This document shows positions 33,331 through 44,029 of a DNA stretch of 64,000 bases, piece after piece. The DNA comes from Aphrocallistes beatrix. Lineage: Eukaryota > Porifera > Hexactinellida > Sceptrulophora > Aphrocallistidae. A model generated the notes under the pieces. The model did no database searches, had not been told where the DNA came from, and saw only the letters and a program-made list of their open reading frames with translations. Within the stretch, counting starts at the first letter, position 1. Each line of letters begins with the position of its first letter. The position numbers were made by a program, and so were the translations under genes. Where the stretch lies: contig OY725494.1 in NCBI GenBank assembly GCA_963281255.1, forward strand, positions 1,563,934 through 1,627,933, read 5' to 3'.

Positions 33331-34026
33331 GGTGAGGCTAATCTCAAAATTGGAAATTTGGGATGAATATTAGATTTGTAATAAAATGATATATTTCTAT
33401 AGTCTCATATCCGAACTAGCTTATCTGTAAGTTTTAAAGAAAAATTTCCATTATTCATGCGATTATATGGCTTCAAAGATGACGTCATTTTATAATTTTG
33501 TACAAAAATTCCAACTTTTTTTCTTTTAATTTTTACGACTGAGGTACATTGTGTCACAAAGTTATAAGGTTGTAGTAGAGATAGAGCTTAGCTCTTTGTT
33601 TTATGATGGATGGTATTGTTGCTTGAACAAAGTAAAATGTATGCTGATCATTTATTTAATGATAAAATATTTCTAATTAATTTAACAATTTGAAAAAAAA
33701 TCCGCTGCAACGAGTTGACAAAATTATTTCAAAAATTAAAAATATAATCACTTTTTAAAACATTCTAATCGAGCCAATTTGTTCCTTATTGAATATGCTT
33801 CATAACGCAATTTTGATTTTGACTCTATGTAGTACTGAAGTTGAGTTATGCTCAACATAAGTTGTGGCTGTAATTGATATGGATCATACTAAGTATGGAT
33901 TCAGAGTAAAACTATGCATAGGAGCAGTATACTCTCGCACGTTTTATGTGTACTTAGTATAGAGTGATGATTTTGTACCATTCAATTAGCGCTACTATAA
34001 TATTGATTTTTGAGATTAGTCTCACC
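33331..34026. mobile_element. TTAA-flanked MITE, second family, 696 bp
   Basis: TTAA (33327-33330) then GGTGAGGCTAATCTCAAAA; at the right TTTTTGAGATTAGTCTCACC then TTAA (34027-34030). About 20-bp inverted termini, no coding capacity. Confidence 0.85.
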
Positions 34027-34030
34027 TTAA

Positions 34031-34667
34031 TGTGTTGATGTCTTATTTTTGGATGTTTATCTCAATTCTAAGCAAATGAGGTGAATGCCAAGATCATTTT
34101 GCAACCATTTTCGTCAAGAGAATCACGATAGCATGAAAACTCCCTGACTTAGACAGAGAACAAAGGTTTGACAATTTTGCAGAAAACTCTTATAAGTTGT
34201 TGCCACATGTGACGCTTTGGTACCCCAAATCTCCGTTTTTGGGGCTTTTCGGTGGAGAATAGGAAAGTCTAACAAATACTTCGCCCTAACTCCTAAACAA
34301 GGCTTTTTAAAAATTCAAAATCAGCACAATTGCCGAAGACTAGCCTAATATTAAGATCCTGTTGGACTCTTTTGAGATCGAAATCTCATTTACAAATTGT
34401 TTTGAATTTTTGTTTTAGGGACCATGGATAATCAAAATATTAGAGCATAATTGATAACTTCGATTTAATAATTTGGATTTAACTTTGTCGAGGAACTCAG
34501 AATGAATAAGTAGAAAAGAAGGGGTCACTTGATATGTTTCTTAGTTTCCAAAGAAAGATTAAAGATAAATGTCTCTAATATACCCTCATCAATTTTGCAC
34601 TGTATGAGAATATCAATAAGTGAATTAATAATTATGTAATCGGAGGCGATATGGTGTATATTAAGAA
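34031..34667. other. No gene recognised
   Basis: AT-rich spacer, nothing delimited. Confidence 0.4.
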
Positions 34668-35189
34668 CAAGCGCGCTTCGCTTGCTTGCGCTGCAGGGCT
34701 AGCGGACAATTTGTGTCCGTCGGAGGCGCCCTGCGGGCACATTGATTAATTATAAAGGAGATAACATCCCTGAATACTCCTGTCCTACTGTTATAATTGA
34801 TATCGCACGAAAAATCACCAAATTTGTCAATTTTTACAATTTTGATACGTAATGATGACGTCATAACAGAGTGATGAGTCATCATTTTTGATGATAGTTG
34901 CATCATATGTGAGGTATATTAACATACACATTCTATTAAAATATCAGCCTTCTATCACCTAAAATGGCTGAGTTGTAGTCGAAAAAAATGAAATTTCTAT
35001 TACGTATAAAAAAGGTGACAATGACGTCATAATTCAATGATGAGTCGACATTTTCGTCTGAACTCAGAACTTAGTGGAGCCATAGCCAAAAGACTCCCGC
35101 ATGCCAAAAATCAGCTTTCTGTGCCTGGCAGTTTCTTCAATCAATTCGTTACATATATATAAACATTAATCGAGTTTTACTAGTAAGGA
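34668..35189 (-). mobile_element. Helitron-like repeat, full length
   Basis: Hairpin end CAAGCGCGCTTCGCTTGCTT at the left, two TGACGTCA, TGAGTCATCATT, and the complement of TCCTTACTAGTAAAACTCGA at the right. Its AT microsatellite is very short, unlike other copies. It ends 400 bp before the nuclear receptor start codon. Confidence 0.88.
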
Positions 35190-35588
35190 TAATCAAAATC
35201 GCATTGTCTCCACGAATTTTTTGAGAGTTATAAGTGTGAACTCATGATTCCTCCGTTAAATAACGCATTTAAAAAATATATACTGAATAGCAAGTACTAT
35301 TTTATTACGATTTTTATAGTCTTTGTACTTTGATGTAACATACTTATAAATTTGCTTATAACTCCATATGCAAAGTATGTATTTCGAATATCGCAGTCTT
35401 CAGTGCCATCAAGACCAAAAGATTGCTCTTCGCGGGTCTGGCTATTATTATAATGTTTTCTTTTGATAAATTCGTAATAGATGCACTTAAATTCATGTTT
35501 TCCATTCTTATTTTGGGGTAATTATTAATTCATATTCTAATCCTTTAATTATTTTGTCTAGATATTATTGCCACATTTGAGATTTTGA
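35190..35588. promoter_or_regulatory. Upstream region of the nuclear receptor gene
   Basis: 400 bp of unique AT-rich sequence between the Helitron-like copy and the start codon; it should contain the core promoter, but no box can be picked with confidence. The neighbouring repeat puts CRE and AP-1 motifs 500-750 bp before the start codon. Confidence 0.3.
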
Positions 35589-36899
35589 ATGGTTGACATC
35601 AGTTTAGCTTCAAATTCAAGAATATGCGCAGTTTGCGAACGCGAGTCAGTATTCGGTACTGCATTTCGTATGCATTATAACGTATATTCCTGTGAAGCTT
35701 GTAAATGCTTTTTTAGAAGATCTATTCAGCTAAAAAGAAAGTATATATGTAAATATTCTAATGAATGCCTAGTTTCTAATAATTTGACCAGTCAATTTTG
35801 CAAAGCCTGTCGATTGAAGAAATGCTTTAATGTTGGGATGATGAAACATTCTGTAAGACCCAAGAAATTGCAAAAATTTTTGATCCATTCAGTGTCTACC
35901 ATTGAAAGCACTCCATGCATTGGTGAATCTATATCTAATCCCTTGAACAGTTTGAATAATGACTCAATTTTGAAATTACCAGATAAGCTTTGTATTTCTA
36001 TACGCAATGACAATATTGTTTCTCAAGCTAAGTTCCATGAAAACACTGAAAGAATTGATTTGAGCTATAGTGATAATAATCTACCCTCTCAATTTGAAGA
36101 TAGTGTTACTAGTCTTCCAAAACCAGCTGTTAATAAGAACATTTCAACTTCTTATTTTAATTCAAATCTAATTGATAATAGCGAACCAAATTTGTTTATT
36201 CATTCCAATTTTTCAATCAGATCTTCTCTCTCACCTAGAATGTTTATAGTAGATGCATCAAATAATGACAAATTAATTCCTCAGGAAAGATATGATGTTG
36301 CTTCTATTGAAGAAGTCTTGGATAGCTTAAAAATACGAATTTTGGATCTTTTCAAATGGGCCAAAAGATCTTCTGAATTCGGAAAGCTATCTCCCAATGA
36401 TCAAAAGTCCCTTCTTCGCTACACTGTTGTTGAGTTGGTAATGCTTGGGTTCGCTCGGGCATCTATCCATTATGATGATGTTTTATATTTTAATCACATA
36501 CACAAAATAATTAGGCCGAACCATCCGAATAGTGCTGTTGCATGCGTAACAAAATTAACTATAGACAAATTAGTAAAACCTCTAAGATTTCTTAATTTGA
36601 ACAAATCTGAATATAGGATAATGAAGGAAATAATACTGTATAATCCATCTTCGACTACTTTGGGTGATTTGTCGAAAGTTCGTGAGATGAGGGGTAGTCG
36701 CTTTCAACATTTGTACCTTGAAGCCTTCCAAGACATTTGTAGATTTGGTGATATATTATCGTTGTTAACACCATTATTTGAAGTAGCAACAGAAATAACA
36801 GAACAGCTCCGCTTGGAACAATATGTACAAGAAAGTGAGGCCACAATGGATGCTTTTCTTCTAATTAGTTTATTACAGGATGCAGAAGTGGATGATTAA
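35589..36899 (+). CDS. Nuclear receptor, intact single exon, unusual zinc-finger spacing
   Basis: A 436-residue ligand-type transcription factor. The DNA-binding domain occupies residues 13-84: finger I uses C13, C16, C35, C38 and finger II C54, C60, C71, C74; the P-box is C-E-A-C-K and is followed by F-F-R-R-S and C-R-L-K-K-C-F-N-V-G-M. The gap between C16 and C35 is 18 residues (13 in the standard receptor) and finger II has 10 instead of 9 between C60 and C71. A long Ser/Asn-rich hinge (about 90-235) leads to the ligand-binding domain with the signature D-L-F-K-W-A-K-R-S, F-G-K-L-S-P-N-D-Q-K-S-L-L-R, and a C-terminal D-A-F-L-L-I-S-L-L helix that could serve as AF-2. The LBD looks RXR/HNF4-like (NR2) or like the expanded supplementary receptors of some invertebrates; I cannot place it more closely. 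No intron, no stop: a functional host gene by appearance. Confidence 0.92.
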   Translation: MVDISLASNSRICAVCERESVFGTAFRMHYNVYSCEACKCFFRRSIQLKRKYICKYSNECLVSNNLTSQFCKACRLKKCFNVGMMKHSVRPKKLQKFLIHSVSTIESTPCIGESISNPLNSLNNDSILKLPDKLCISIRNDNIVSQAKFHENTERIDLSYSDNNLPSQFEDSVTSLPKPAVNKNISTSYFNSNLIDNSEPNLFIHSNFSIRSSLSPRMFIVDASNNDKLIPQERYDVASIEEVLDSLKIRILDLFKWAKRSSEFGKLSPNDQKSLLRYTVVELVMLGFARASIHYDDVLYFNHIHKIIRPNHPNSAVACVTKLTIDKLVKPLRFLNLNKSEYRIMKEIILYNPSSTTLGDLSKVREMRGSRFQHLYLEAFQDICRFGDILSLLTPLFEVATEITEQLRLEQYVQESEATMDAFLLISLLQDAEVDD

Positions 36900-37287
36900 T
36901 TGATTTTAATATTTAATTTTCATTTTGTCTATTGTCAGTATTATTATTTTACTAAATATATGTATTTCTATAAATCCATCTGTTGGGTGTCTATCCACCT
37001 TTATATAGTATACATATGCGATCAAATCGTTTATATTTATTTTGAATATATCTTATTATAATCATTCCTCAGGACCTATTTTATAGCATAATACTGTCTA
37101 TTATCATCAATCAATCACTCGAGTAGTTATAACCACCCAAAAATTGGGAATTGGAGTGGCTCGTCCGCTCACTAGATTCGAAAATGGTCATTTATAACTG
37201 AAAATTCGATTTGATCCAGCCTAGAATACTCAAACTAACTAACGATTTCAAAAATTCGGGACTACAGTTTGAAATAGTAAATATGTA
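36900..37287. other. 3' flank of the receptor gene; nothing else seen
   Basis: AT-rich; no perfect AATAAA on the plus strand within the first 250 bp, so the polyadenylation signal is probably a variant. Confidence 0.35.
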
Positions 37288-37992
37288 CAAGTATCCCTCG
37301 TCGTTCGCGGGAGTTACGTTCCTGAGAATTGCCGCGAATGGCAAAATCGCGAACGGCAAGACGTTAGTTCAATGAGAATCGTGGGGTTACGTTCCTAGAT
37401 TATAAAAACGACGTAGATACAGTTTGCTAAATACGTTATAGATTCAATAGTTAAGCTGTAATACTGATACAAACACTGGCACAAGTGAAATGGTAATAAT
37501 AAATGAAGTGATAAATGAAAGATATACACCCCCTAGTAGCAAACCTAAGTACCATACCTAAATAGTAATGTCTAGCCTTTCAATCACCAACAAACTTCCT
37601 TTTATGCTTGATGCAGGCCCGGCGGAAGCAACTTTTGATTGGTCCGGCCAAAAGCAAATTTGCATATGAAAATAAGCCATAATGGCATAAAATTGGTCCG
37701 GCCAAAGCCGGACCAGTTCCGCCGGCCCTGTGATGTAATTATTTAGTAGAAAATTATAAGTATACGTAGAAACAATAGAGTCTAGTATTAGTATAGAGCA
37801 ATAGAAACAGTAAATGCTATTGCCAGGATAATATGGAGATACGTATAAGGTTATGGACTTATGGTAGCCCATGAAACTACTGAAGAGAGTAACGAAAACC
37901 GCGAATAGTCGAGGGAACGAGTCGCGAATAGCAAAACAAGACTCAAAAAAATTTCCGCGAATGGCAAACCCGCGAACGGTGAGGGCTGCCTG
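37288..37992. mobile_element. Tigger-type MITE, 705 bp, with nested hAT MITE
   Basis: CAAGTATCCCTCGTCGTTCG at the left and GCGAACGGTGAGGGCTGCCTG at the right, TA on both sides. The phrase CGCGAATGGCAAA recurs near both ends. Confidence 0.8.
37614..37730. mobile_element. hAT-type MITE, 117 bp, nested
   Basis: CAGGCCCGGCGGAAGCAAC at the left and GTTCCGCCGGCCCTG at the right; TTGGTCCGGCCAAA occurs twice inside. TGATG is found on both flanks, a partial target duplication. Confidence 0.75.
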
Positions 37993-38236
37993 TATTGATC
38001 CTTAATTTATTAAAATTATGAAATGGGTAAATATAAAGAAATCATGAATTGGATAGAAAATAACCATAAATGATTTGTTTTAAAAATTGAGTCTCTATAG
38101 TCGATTATGTAAGGTCTATTGTGTACATTATCACTGTGAATATACAAATATATTCGCCAACAGCTAAATTTTGAACAAATAATGTTAAAATTGGTATGAT
38201 AAAGATGACGTAAAATAAATTTATCTCTATATTGAA

Positions 38237-38355
38237 CAAGCGCGCATCGCTTGCTTGCGCTGTGCGGCTGGCGGACACTGCTCACATTAATTAGTTGTAT
38301 GGTAGATAACATCTCTAAATACGTCTGTCTTACTGTTATAATCGATATCACTCTA
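38237..38355 (-). mobile_element. Helitron-like repeat, internally deleted
   Basis: GC-rich end (CAAGCGCGCATCGCTTGCTT) and the first part of the body only. Confidence 0.7.
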
Positions 38356-38400
38356 AAGATCAACTCGATTAATGAGTATATATATATATATATATATATA

Positions 38401-38558
38401 CATGGCCGGCGCCATGTTTTATCGGCAGTGGGTGTCCTAAGAGGGATTTCTCTGAAAGTGGGTATCCGTTTATGGAGGGATATATATTGTACAATATGAT
38501 AAAACAGGACGCAGTGGGTGTCTGGACATCCAGGACACCCCCGGTGGCGCCGGCCCTG
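38401..38558. mobile_element. hAT-type MITE, 158 bp
   Basis: CATGGCCGGCGCCATG at the left (one change from the family start) and GGTGGCGCCGGCCCTG at the right, inserted in an AT run so the target duplication cannot be read. Confidence 0.65.
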
Positions 38559-38809
38559 ATATATATCCCTGGCACGTCCAGGAATGTTGAAGTGAAAGTG
38601 GAAGTTAATTGAAAGTAAATTGAAAGTGAAAATGAAAGGTGGGTCATTTCTATTTATACCTTTCACCCCAAGTATTCCCAGGGATAATATATACATATAC
38701 TCATTAATCGAGTTGGCAGACACTGTCTGCATATGCAGCCTCGCAAGCGCTTGGGATCAATTACAAATTAGAGAGCTTTGGGTGCATGAAATTGGTTACT
38801 TCCACTAGT

Positions 38810-40544
38810 AATCACCAATGTATAGGTTCAATTCGCAATAATTGAAGGTGACAGTGACAGGTGACAGTTCGATCAACATGGAATATGTACAATTTTTACT
38901 ATGCATTTGTCGATACATTATAGCAGTTGTAACATCGATAGATTTATAGCACACAAGTCGATATATTTGATTTTTGGATCGGCTTTATCTTTACTAAGTT
39001 TGTTTGAAATGTGTATTTAATTATAATTTGTACAGTTATCCAATTTTTAGACTCTTGCACAAAAAATAGAAGGCTCGGGCATCGAATATTAATGGGAGGG
39101 CATTAATAATGATATTCGAGAATATCTAAGTAAAATGTGCCTTAGATTATTAAGTCCAGCCTAAATTTTTTTTAATGGATCCCAAGTTATCACAAATATT
39201 CCTGGAAAAGCACTTGCTTCTAAAACCACAAAATTCCGTAATAGATGCTCTTATGGAATTTTATTATATTCCGAAAATCATTAAAAATGACTGTTTGATA
39301 AAATAAAATTTATCCAGGGCTATAAACACCTGAGAATAACTCCTGTTTGCTAACATTTCGATGTGATGACCTTAAAAAACCAGAAGTGCACTACCATCAT
39401 TCAGTGAGTTTTTATCTAATTACTAATTAGTTAATATGAGGAATTCAAAAAATTTCGCTTCTTTTATTAATGGTGAATGAAATAAAGATCGGCAGGTGTT
39501 ATCTGCGAGCACACCTCAGTATAACCGGGGTTCTCCCCTACCCGTCCGCACTGTTTCAAATAGAGCCTGCATTTTAACGCGCTTAGCTTGTCAAATAAAG
39601 TGGCATGGTTATTAAATAATGCATATATTAACCGAATAAAAAGCACATACGTAATTGCAAAATTACGCGCTTTCCTATAATCCTGAGGGAAACACTGCCC
39701 GTCCGGAGATTAGCGTAGACGGATTAGTTACGACGTTTTTGGTAGCATTTAAGACTATCCACATTCTTCAGGAAAATTTCCAATATGATATCTGGCAATG
39801 GTGCAGAGTGGCCAAAAATTTACAGCCGCTGTATTTTTTGCCAAAATCCATCAAAAACGTTCGACGAATTAAAGTGTTCTCCAACTAATGTTTGATCCTA
39901 AGTTTGGTCACCTTTCCATCGCTTCTTAAAAGTAAAAACGAGGTTGTTATCTATTTTTGTCGTTTAGATTATATTTAGAATTATTTAGACTACACTTCGA
40001 AGTTCGAGATCTATTTCTAGTCTTAGACAAGGCTGAAGGAAAGAAAATTTCAGGATGATAATAATTCCATATACAAGGGGCCTTTTCTATTAGATCTGAA
40101 ATAACTCTCTATCTTACTGGAAAATATTACCCTAGATTAGAAGAGGTGGTTGAGTTGTTATTTACATTTGTGAATATGCAGGTTCTAATGTAAGTATGTA
40201 CTATATTGAAATTGCATATCAAAACATTAGAGAGATCAAAAGAAAATACAGCGCACTTCTGAAACACAGGGACACATCAGGAGCAGAGCTGTGTGCCTTT
40301 TATCGAGTAGTTAGATGTATTATATAGAATCTCCCCCTTTGTTGTCCAGATCCCCAGATTGGTAAATGTTGTCACCAATTGAATACCTTTTAGATTCCCA
40401 ATTGGATCTTAATAATATTTGGATTACTGATATCAAGATATTGGTAGTATCAAAGCTCGAATCAGCTTTATTTATTCAAAAAATTCTACCTATTTTCTAA
40501 CTTTGGTCTACTATATTTAAATCATTTTGACTACCAGACCTTCA
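38810..40544. other. No gene recognised
   Basis: About 1.7 kb of unassigned sequence. The frame at 39655-39888 (77 residues) has mixed composition but no family resemblance and no clear start context. Confidence 0.35.
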
Positions 40545-40987
40545 CAATATCTCAGTTAATTATCCTTAATCGAATTAAAACGCTTTTTGATGCAGGAATA
40601 ACATCAGCATCAGATATTATTATACGTACCAAGCTTCAGAGGTCTACTGTCTTTAGGATTGTGAAGAGAATTCGCAACATAGAATCTCTTGAACATAACC
40701 AAGCTGCTGGAGCTCCCCATGAATGTTCATATATGTATAAAAATCAATCATTACTACATTGTCACGTTGTCCACGGGTATCTCTAAGAGAACTAGCTAAA
40801 ATATCAAGTAAATTCGGTAAATCCTTATCTATGACCACAATTCACTGGATAACCAGTACTTAAAGCAGGATTGGGGGAATGTTTGGTTCGAAGATGAGTG
40901 CTCTGTATGGTATTTCGCACCTTGGGGCTTCAGTAGTTAAGATTTTCTTTCACTGAAAATTATAATATAAATGTGTATCTTAACCAA

Positions 40988-41400
40988 GGTTGAAACCGAT
41001 TGAACCGAATATCAGTATTCATGAATAGTTCCTGAACCGAATACAAATACTGATAATCATAGGCGTCGTAACCCACCCGGTTACCCGGCAATGGCCGAGC
41101 GGCCCAGAGGGAATGCTGGGTAGTCCCGGTCTAATGCCGGGTGCTACCCGGTAAAAAGCTTAGTGCTATTATGTACTGGTAATTGGCTGTTATTAATTCC
41201 TAATGTAGATCAAGGGTTCACGGCCCATTTGGCTGACGGTAACGCTGGATCAGCTCAAGATACGGCCCGATTAACTGACTGAACGGCCCTGGATTATTGT
41301 GGCCGGGCAGTCCAAGGGTAGGAAATAAAGTTTACGACGCCTATGCTGATAATATTCGGTACTCTAACCGAATACGAATGCTGATATTATTCTGGTTTAA
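40988..41400 (+). mobile_element. ACCGAAT-rich repeat element, copy with nested MITE
   Basis: Begins CAAGGTTGAAACCGATTGAA like the element at 41667-41836, is split by the MITE 41058-41345, and fades near 41400. Confidence 0.55.
41058..41345. mobile_element. MITE, 288 bp, with perfect 8-bp target duplication
   Basis: CATAGGCGTCGTAACCC at the left, GTTTACGACGCCTATG at the right, and CTGATAAT directly on both flanks (41050-41057, 41346-41353). Eight-bp duplications are typical of hAT, but the termini do not start CAG. Confidence 0.88.
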
Positions 41401-41666
41401 TAATAATAATAAAAATTACAGTAAAGGTAGATTGAACAAGAATAGTACAATATTAATCTTTCGACTTATTTAAGTCTCTTCAAGTTCTTTGTGCATGAGT
41501 TTCATAATATTGATTTGTGCCTTTAGGTTCATAAATTCTAACACTGCGCAGCTGAAATAAATAATCTTTAATAGAGGAGTGTGAATTGTTATAGTACTGT
41601 ATATGTTGACCTATTTTACAGATAGTGACTGGATATGATAGGTAATTAGTTAGAAAATATATTATA

Positions 41667-41836
41667 ACCAAGGTTGAAACCGATTGAACCGGATATAAAT
41701 ATTCCCTAACCGAATACGAATACTGATATTCGGTCACTCTAACCGAATGCGAATACTGATATTCGGTTCCCAACCGAATATCAACTATTTGCCAAATAAT
41801 ATTTGGTCTAACCGAATATTGAATTATTCGGTTGGA
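41667..41836 (+). mobile_element. ACCGAAT-rich repeat element, compact copy
   Basis: CAAGGTTGAAACCGATTGAA to ATTCGGTTGGAACCTTG; inverted ends of about 12 bp, with CTAACCGAATACGAATACTG repeated inside. Confidence 0.6.
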
Positions 41837-42324
41837 ACCTTGATCTTAACATAATGGATAAATGCTTAATCGAATCAGCCAATTTATTCTACCCTGAAGG
41901 CTGGACATTTACAAGAGAGCAATTCTCCAGTTCACGAATCGATCCTGAGTAAGACCTGGAAATTGGACAAGAATATTACCATTGTGGGCTGGCCAAGTAA
42001 TTCACCGGACTTAAATCCAATTGAAAACCTTTGGGAACCCTTAAGGTTGGTGTTTCCTTCCAGAACTAAGTCAAAAAGTTTTCATTATTTTCTCCTGAAT
42101 TTTTTTTGTGGAAACTATTCTCGATGAGTTATCTGCAAAAATACACTTTTCAGGAGCTCAACAAGCAAGAAAATTTTTTTTTCCCCAAATCACCTAATTT
42201 ATATAGGACATTCAAGAAAACTTCAATGGCTTATGCCTCTTTTACTCAATTATTCTTGCACGAAACGGTTGAATAAAGAAAATAATAGGAATAGAATTTT
42301 AATTCTAACCCAATTAATTTTTTT

Positions 42325-42575
42325 AAAGGGCTAACAAATTCTTTTGTATGACCTCTATTTATGTCAGTGATGACAGGGCATATTTTGATAAATTATTAAT
42401 CATAATGTAAATGGCGTAAATATTCAAGATAGAGCCATAATATGTATTATGAGCATATGGGTTATTGAGTATGAGAAGTCGAAAGGGCCAACTAATTCTT
42501 TTGTAGGGCCTCCATTTTGTCAGTGATGACATAGCATTTTTTGATAAATTCTTAATCATAATGAAAATGGCATCC
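42325..42575 (+). repeat. Direct duplication, about 90-bp units
   Basis: CAAATTCTTTTGTATGACCT...ATGTCAGTGATGACAGGGCA (from about 42328) and CTAATTCTTTTGTAGGGCCT...TTGTCAGTGATGACATAGCA (from about 42490) are diverged copies about 160 bp apart. Confidence 0.65.
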
Positions 42576-43489
42576 CTCAAAAAATGGGATATGATTCCAT
42601 TAAACTAGCCCTTTTTTTCACATAGCACTATATTTTTTCTTTATGTTTGTAAATTTAGATCTGACTGAATTAAATTCATTCTCAAGAGATGCTATTTTTC
42701 ATCAAAAATAATTTTGTAGCTTCCCTAACATTTTGTTTTTGTTCAATTAGCAAGTTCCAAGCATCAATATCGTTCATTGTGTAAATTTAGATGTGAGATG
42801 ATATTTTATTTGTTTACCATACCCTTTTTAACAATTTAACTCTTCATAAATAACATCATTGGCGTTCAATTTCATGCTTATTAGTAATTATTAATCATTG
42901 TTATGCTTCATTTGTGCTAATCTTAGGCAACCATGACTAAAAAATTTGACTTTTGAAGTGGTACCTTTTCGACCCAATTGACTACTTAAATGTAATTTCT
43001 GATTGTGTGCGGCACCGTGCGGCTGTACTATACATTTTAAATCAATCAGAAGTGCATAAAGTAACTCTGGTTAACGGCTTTTATCACGCCTCTCTACGCC
43101 TCTAAAGTTCCTACACTATATAGACATGATTCGCAAAACGAATGTATTACCATTTTGAATGTTAATTTTTTTAAAACTACTGGAAGTAACGCTATTGTAT
43201 CATGAATATATCATCTAATGCATGTTATTAAGATAACTTGTAAATTATATTATGCTGGCTTCTATATTCTAGAAACTAAGCGACAAGTAAAATTGGGTGT
43301 AAAAATGAAAGGATTCAAAATTGCTTGATCACTCCGGCTAACCACAACATTACTCGAGTATGCATGAGTTGTTCTTTTTGCAATTTGGAATTCTTAGGTT
43401 TCAGACAGTGTAGAATCTAAATTTGATATCAAACATCGATTTCAAGATTCAAAAAAAAGATCCTATTTCCCCTAATTTGCCCACTGTGT
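42576..43489. other. No gene recognised
   Basis: Interior of the composite TTAA region without similarity to the reference copy or to a known family. Confidence 0.35.
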
Positions 43490-44029
43490 CCTAGTATTAA
43501 ATAACATTCAAACATCCTAAATCAACAACTTATAGTAGTACATAACTTCAAAATATGGAAAATATATCAGTAGAACCTGTATATAACGGCCACCCAAGGG
43601 ACTGGACAAAGTTGGCCGTTATACACAGGTGACCGTTATATACAGGTGATTGTCTTAATCCCCTTAGGTATAAACGTAGTGTAATAAATATAATGTTTCT
43701 AGAAAATTCATGATAAATACATAGTAATATACGTACTATGTGTGGTAATAGTACTGTTATTTCTATCGAATCTAAGTGGGAAGGTCTAATAATTTATTTA
43801 ATGCAAAAGTCCTCAATCTGCGTCTGTTTTTTTGTCATGCTAAGATTCATCAGCTCTACTGCTTCCTCCAAGTCCATGACTATATTGGGAAGGTCTGGAC
43901 GATCCATCTGTATCTTGAACTTTTTCAGGTCACCGAGTCTACTTTGTGCTTTGAAAATTGAGATAACCTCTCTCCACTTTCTATCTCGTCCATATTTTCA
44001 TCATCTGATAATTCAGCATTTGATGTTGT

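Larger units (their letters stand above)
40545..42039 (+). pseudogene. Tc1-like transposase pseudogene with nested insertions
   Basis: Fragments read in order: L-N-R-I-K-T-L-F-D-A-G-I-T and S-T-V-F-R-I-V-K-R-I (helix-turn-helix, 40569-40665), A-A-G-A-P-H, then N-V-W-F-E-D-E-C-S-V (first catalytic Asp, near 40888), and behind two insertions N-S-P-V-H-E-S (the preceding catalytic Asp has become Ser) and W-P-S-N-S-P-D-L-N-P-I-E-N-L-W (Glu, near 41990-42034). Spacing is 34 residues (DD34E). The frame is cut at 42040 by a TTAA element. A different lineage from the two Tc1 copies at 29852 and 56634. Confidence 0.78.

Noticed and set aside
38016-38732. 238-residue minus-strand protein
   Set aside because: It spans an AT microsatellite, a hAT MITE and a Helitron-like fragment, so it is a chance frame.
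39655-39888. Small host gene of 77 residues
   Set aside because: No family resemblance, no start context, and isolated in non-coding sequence.
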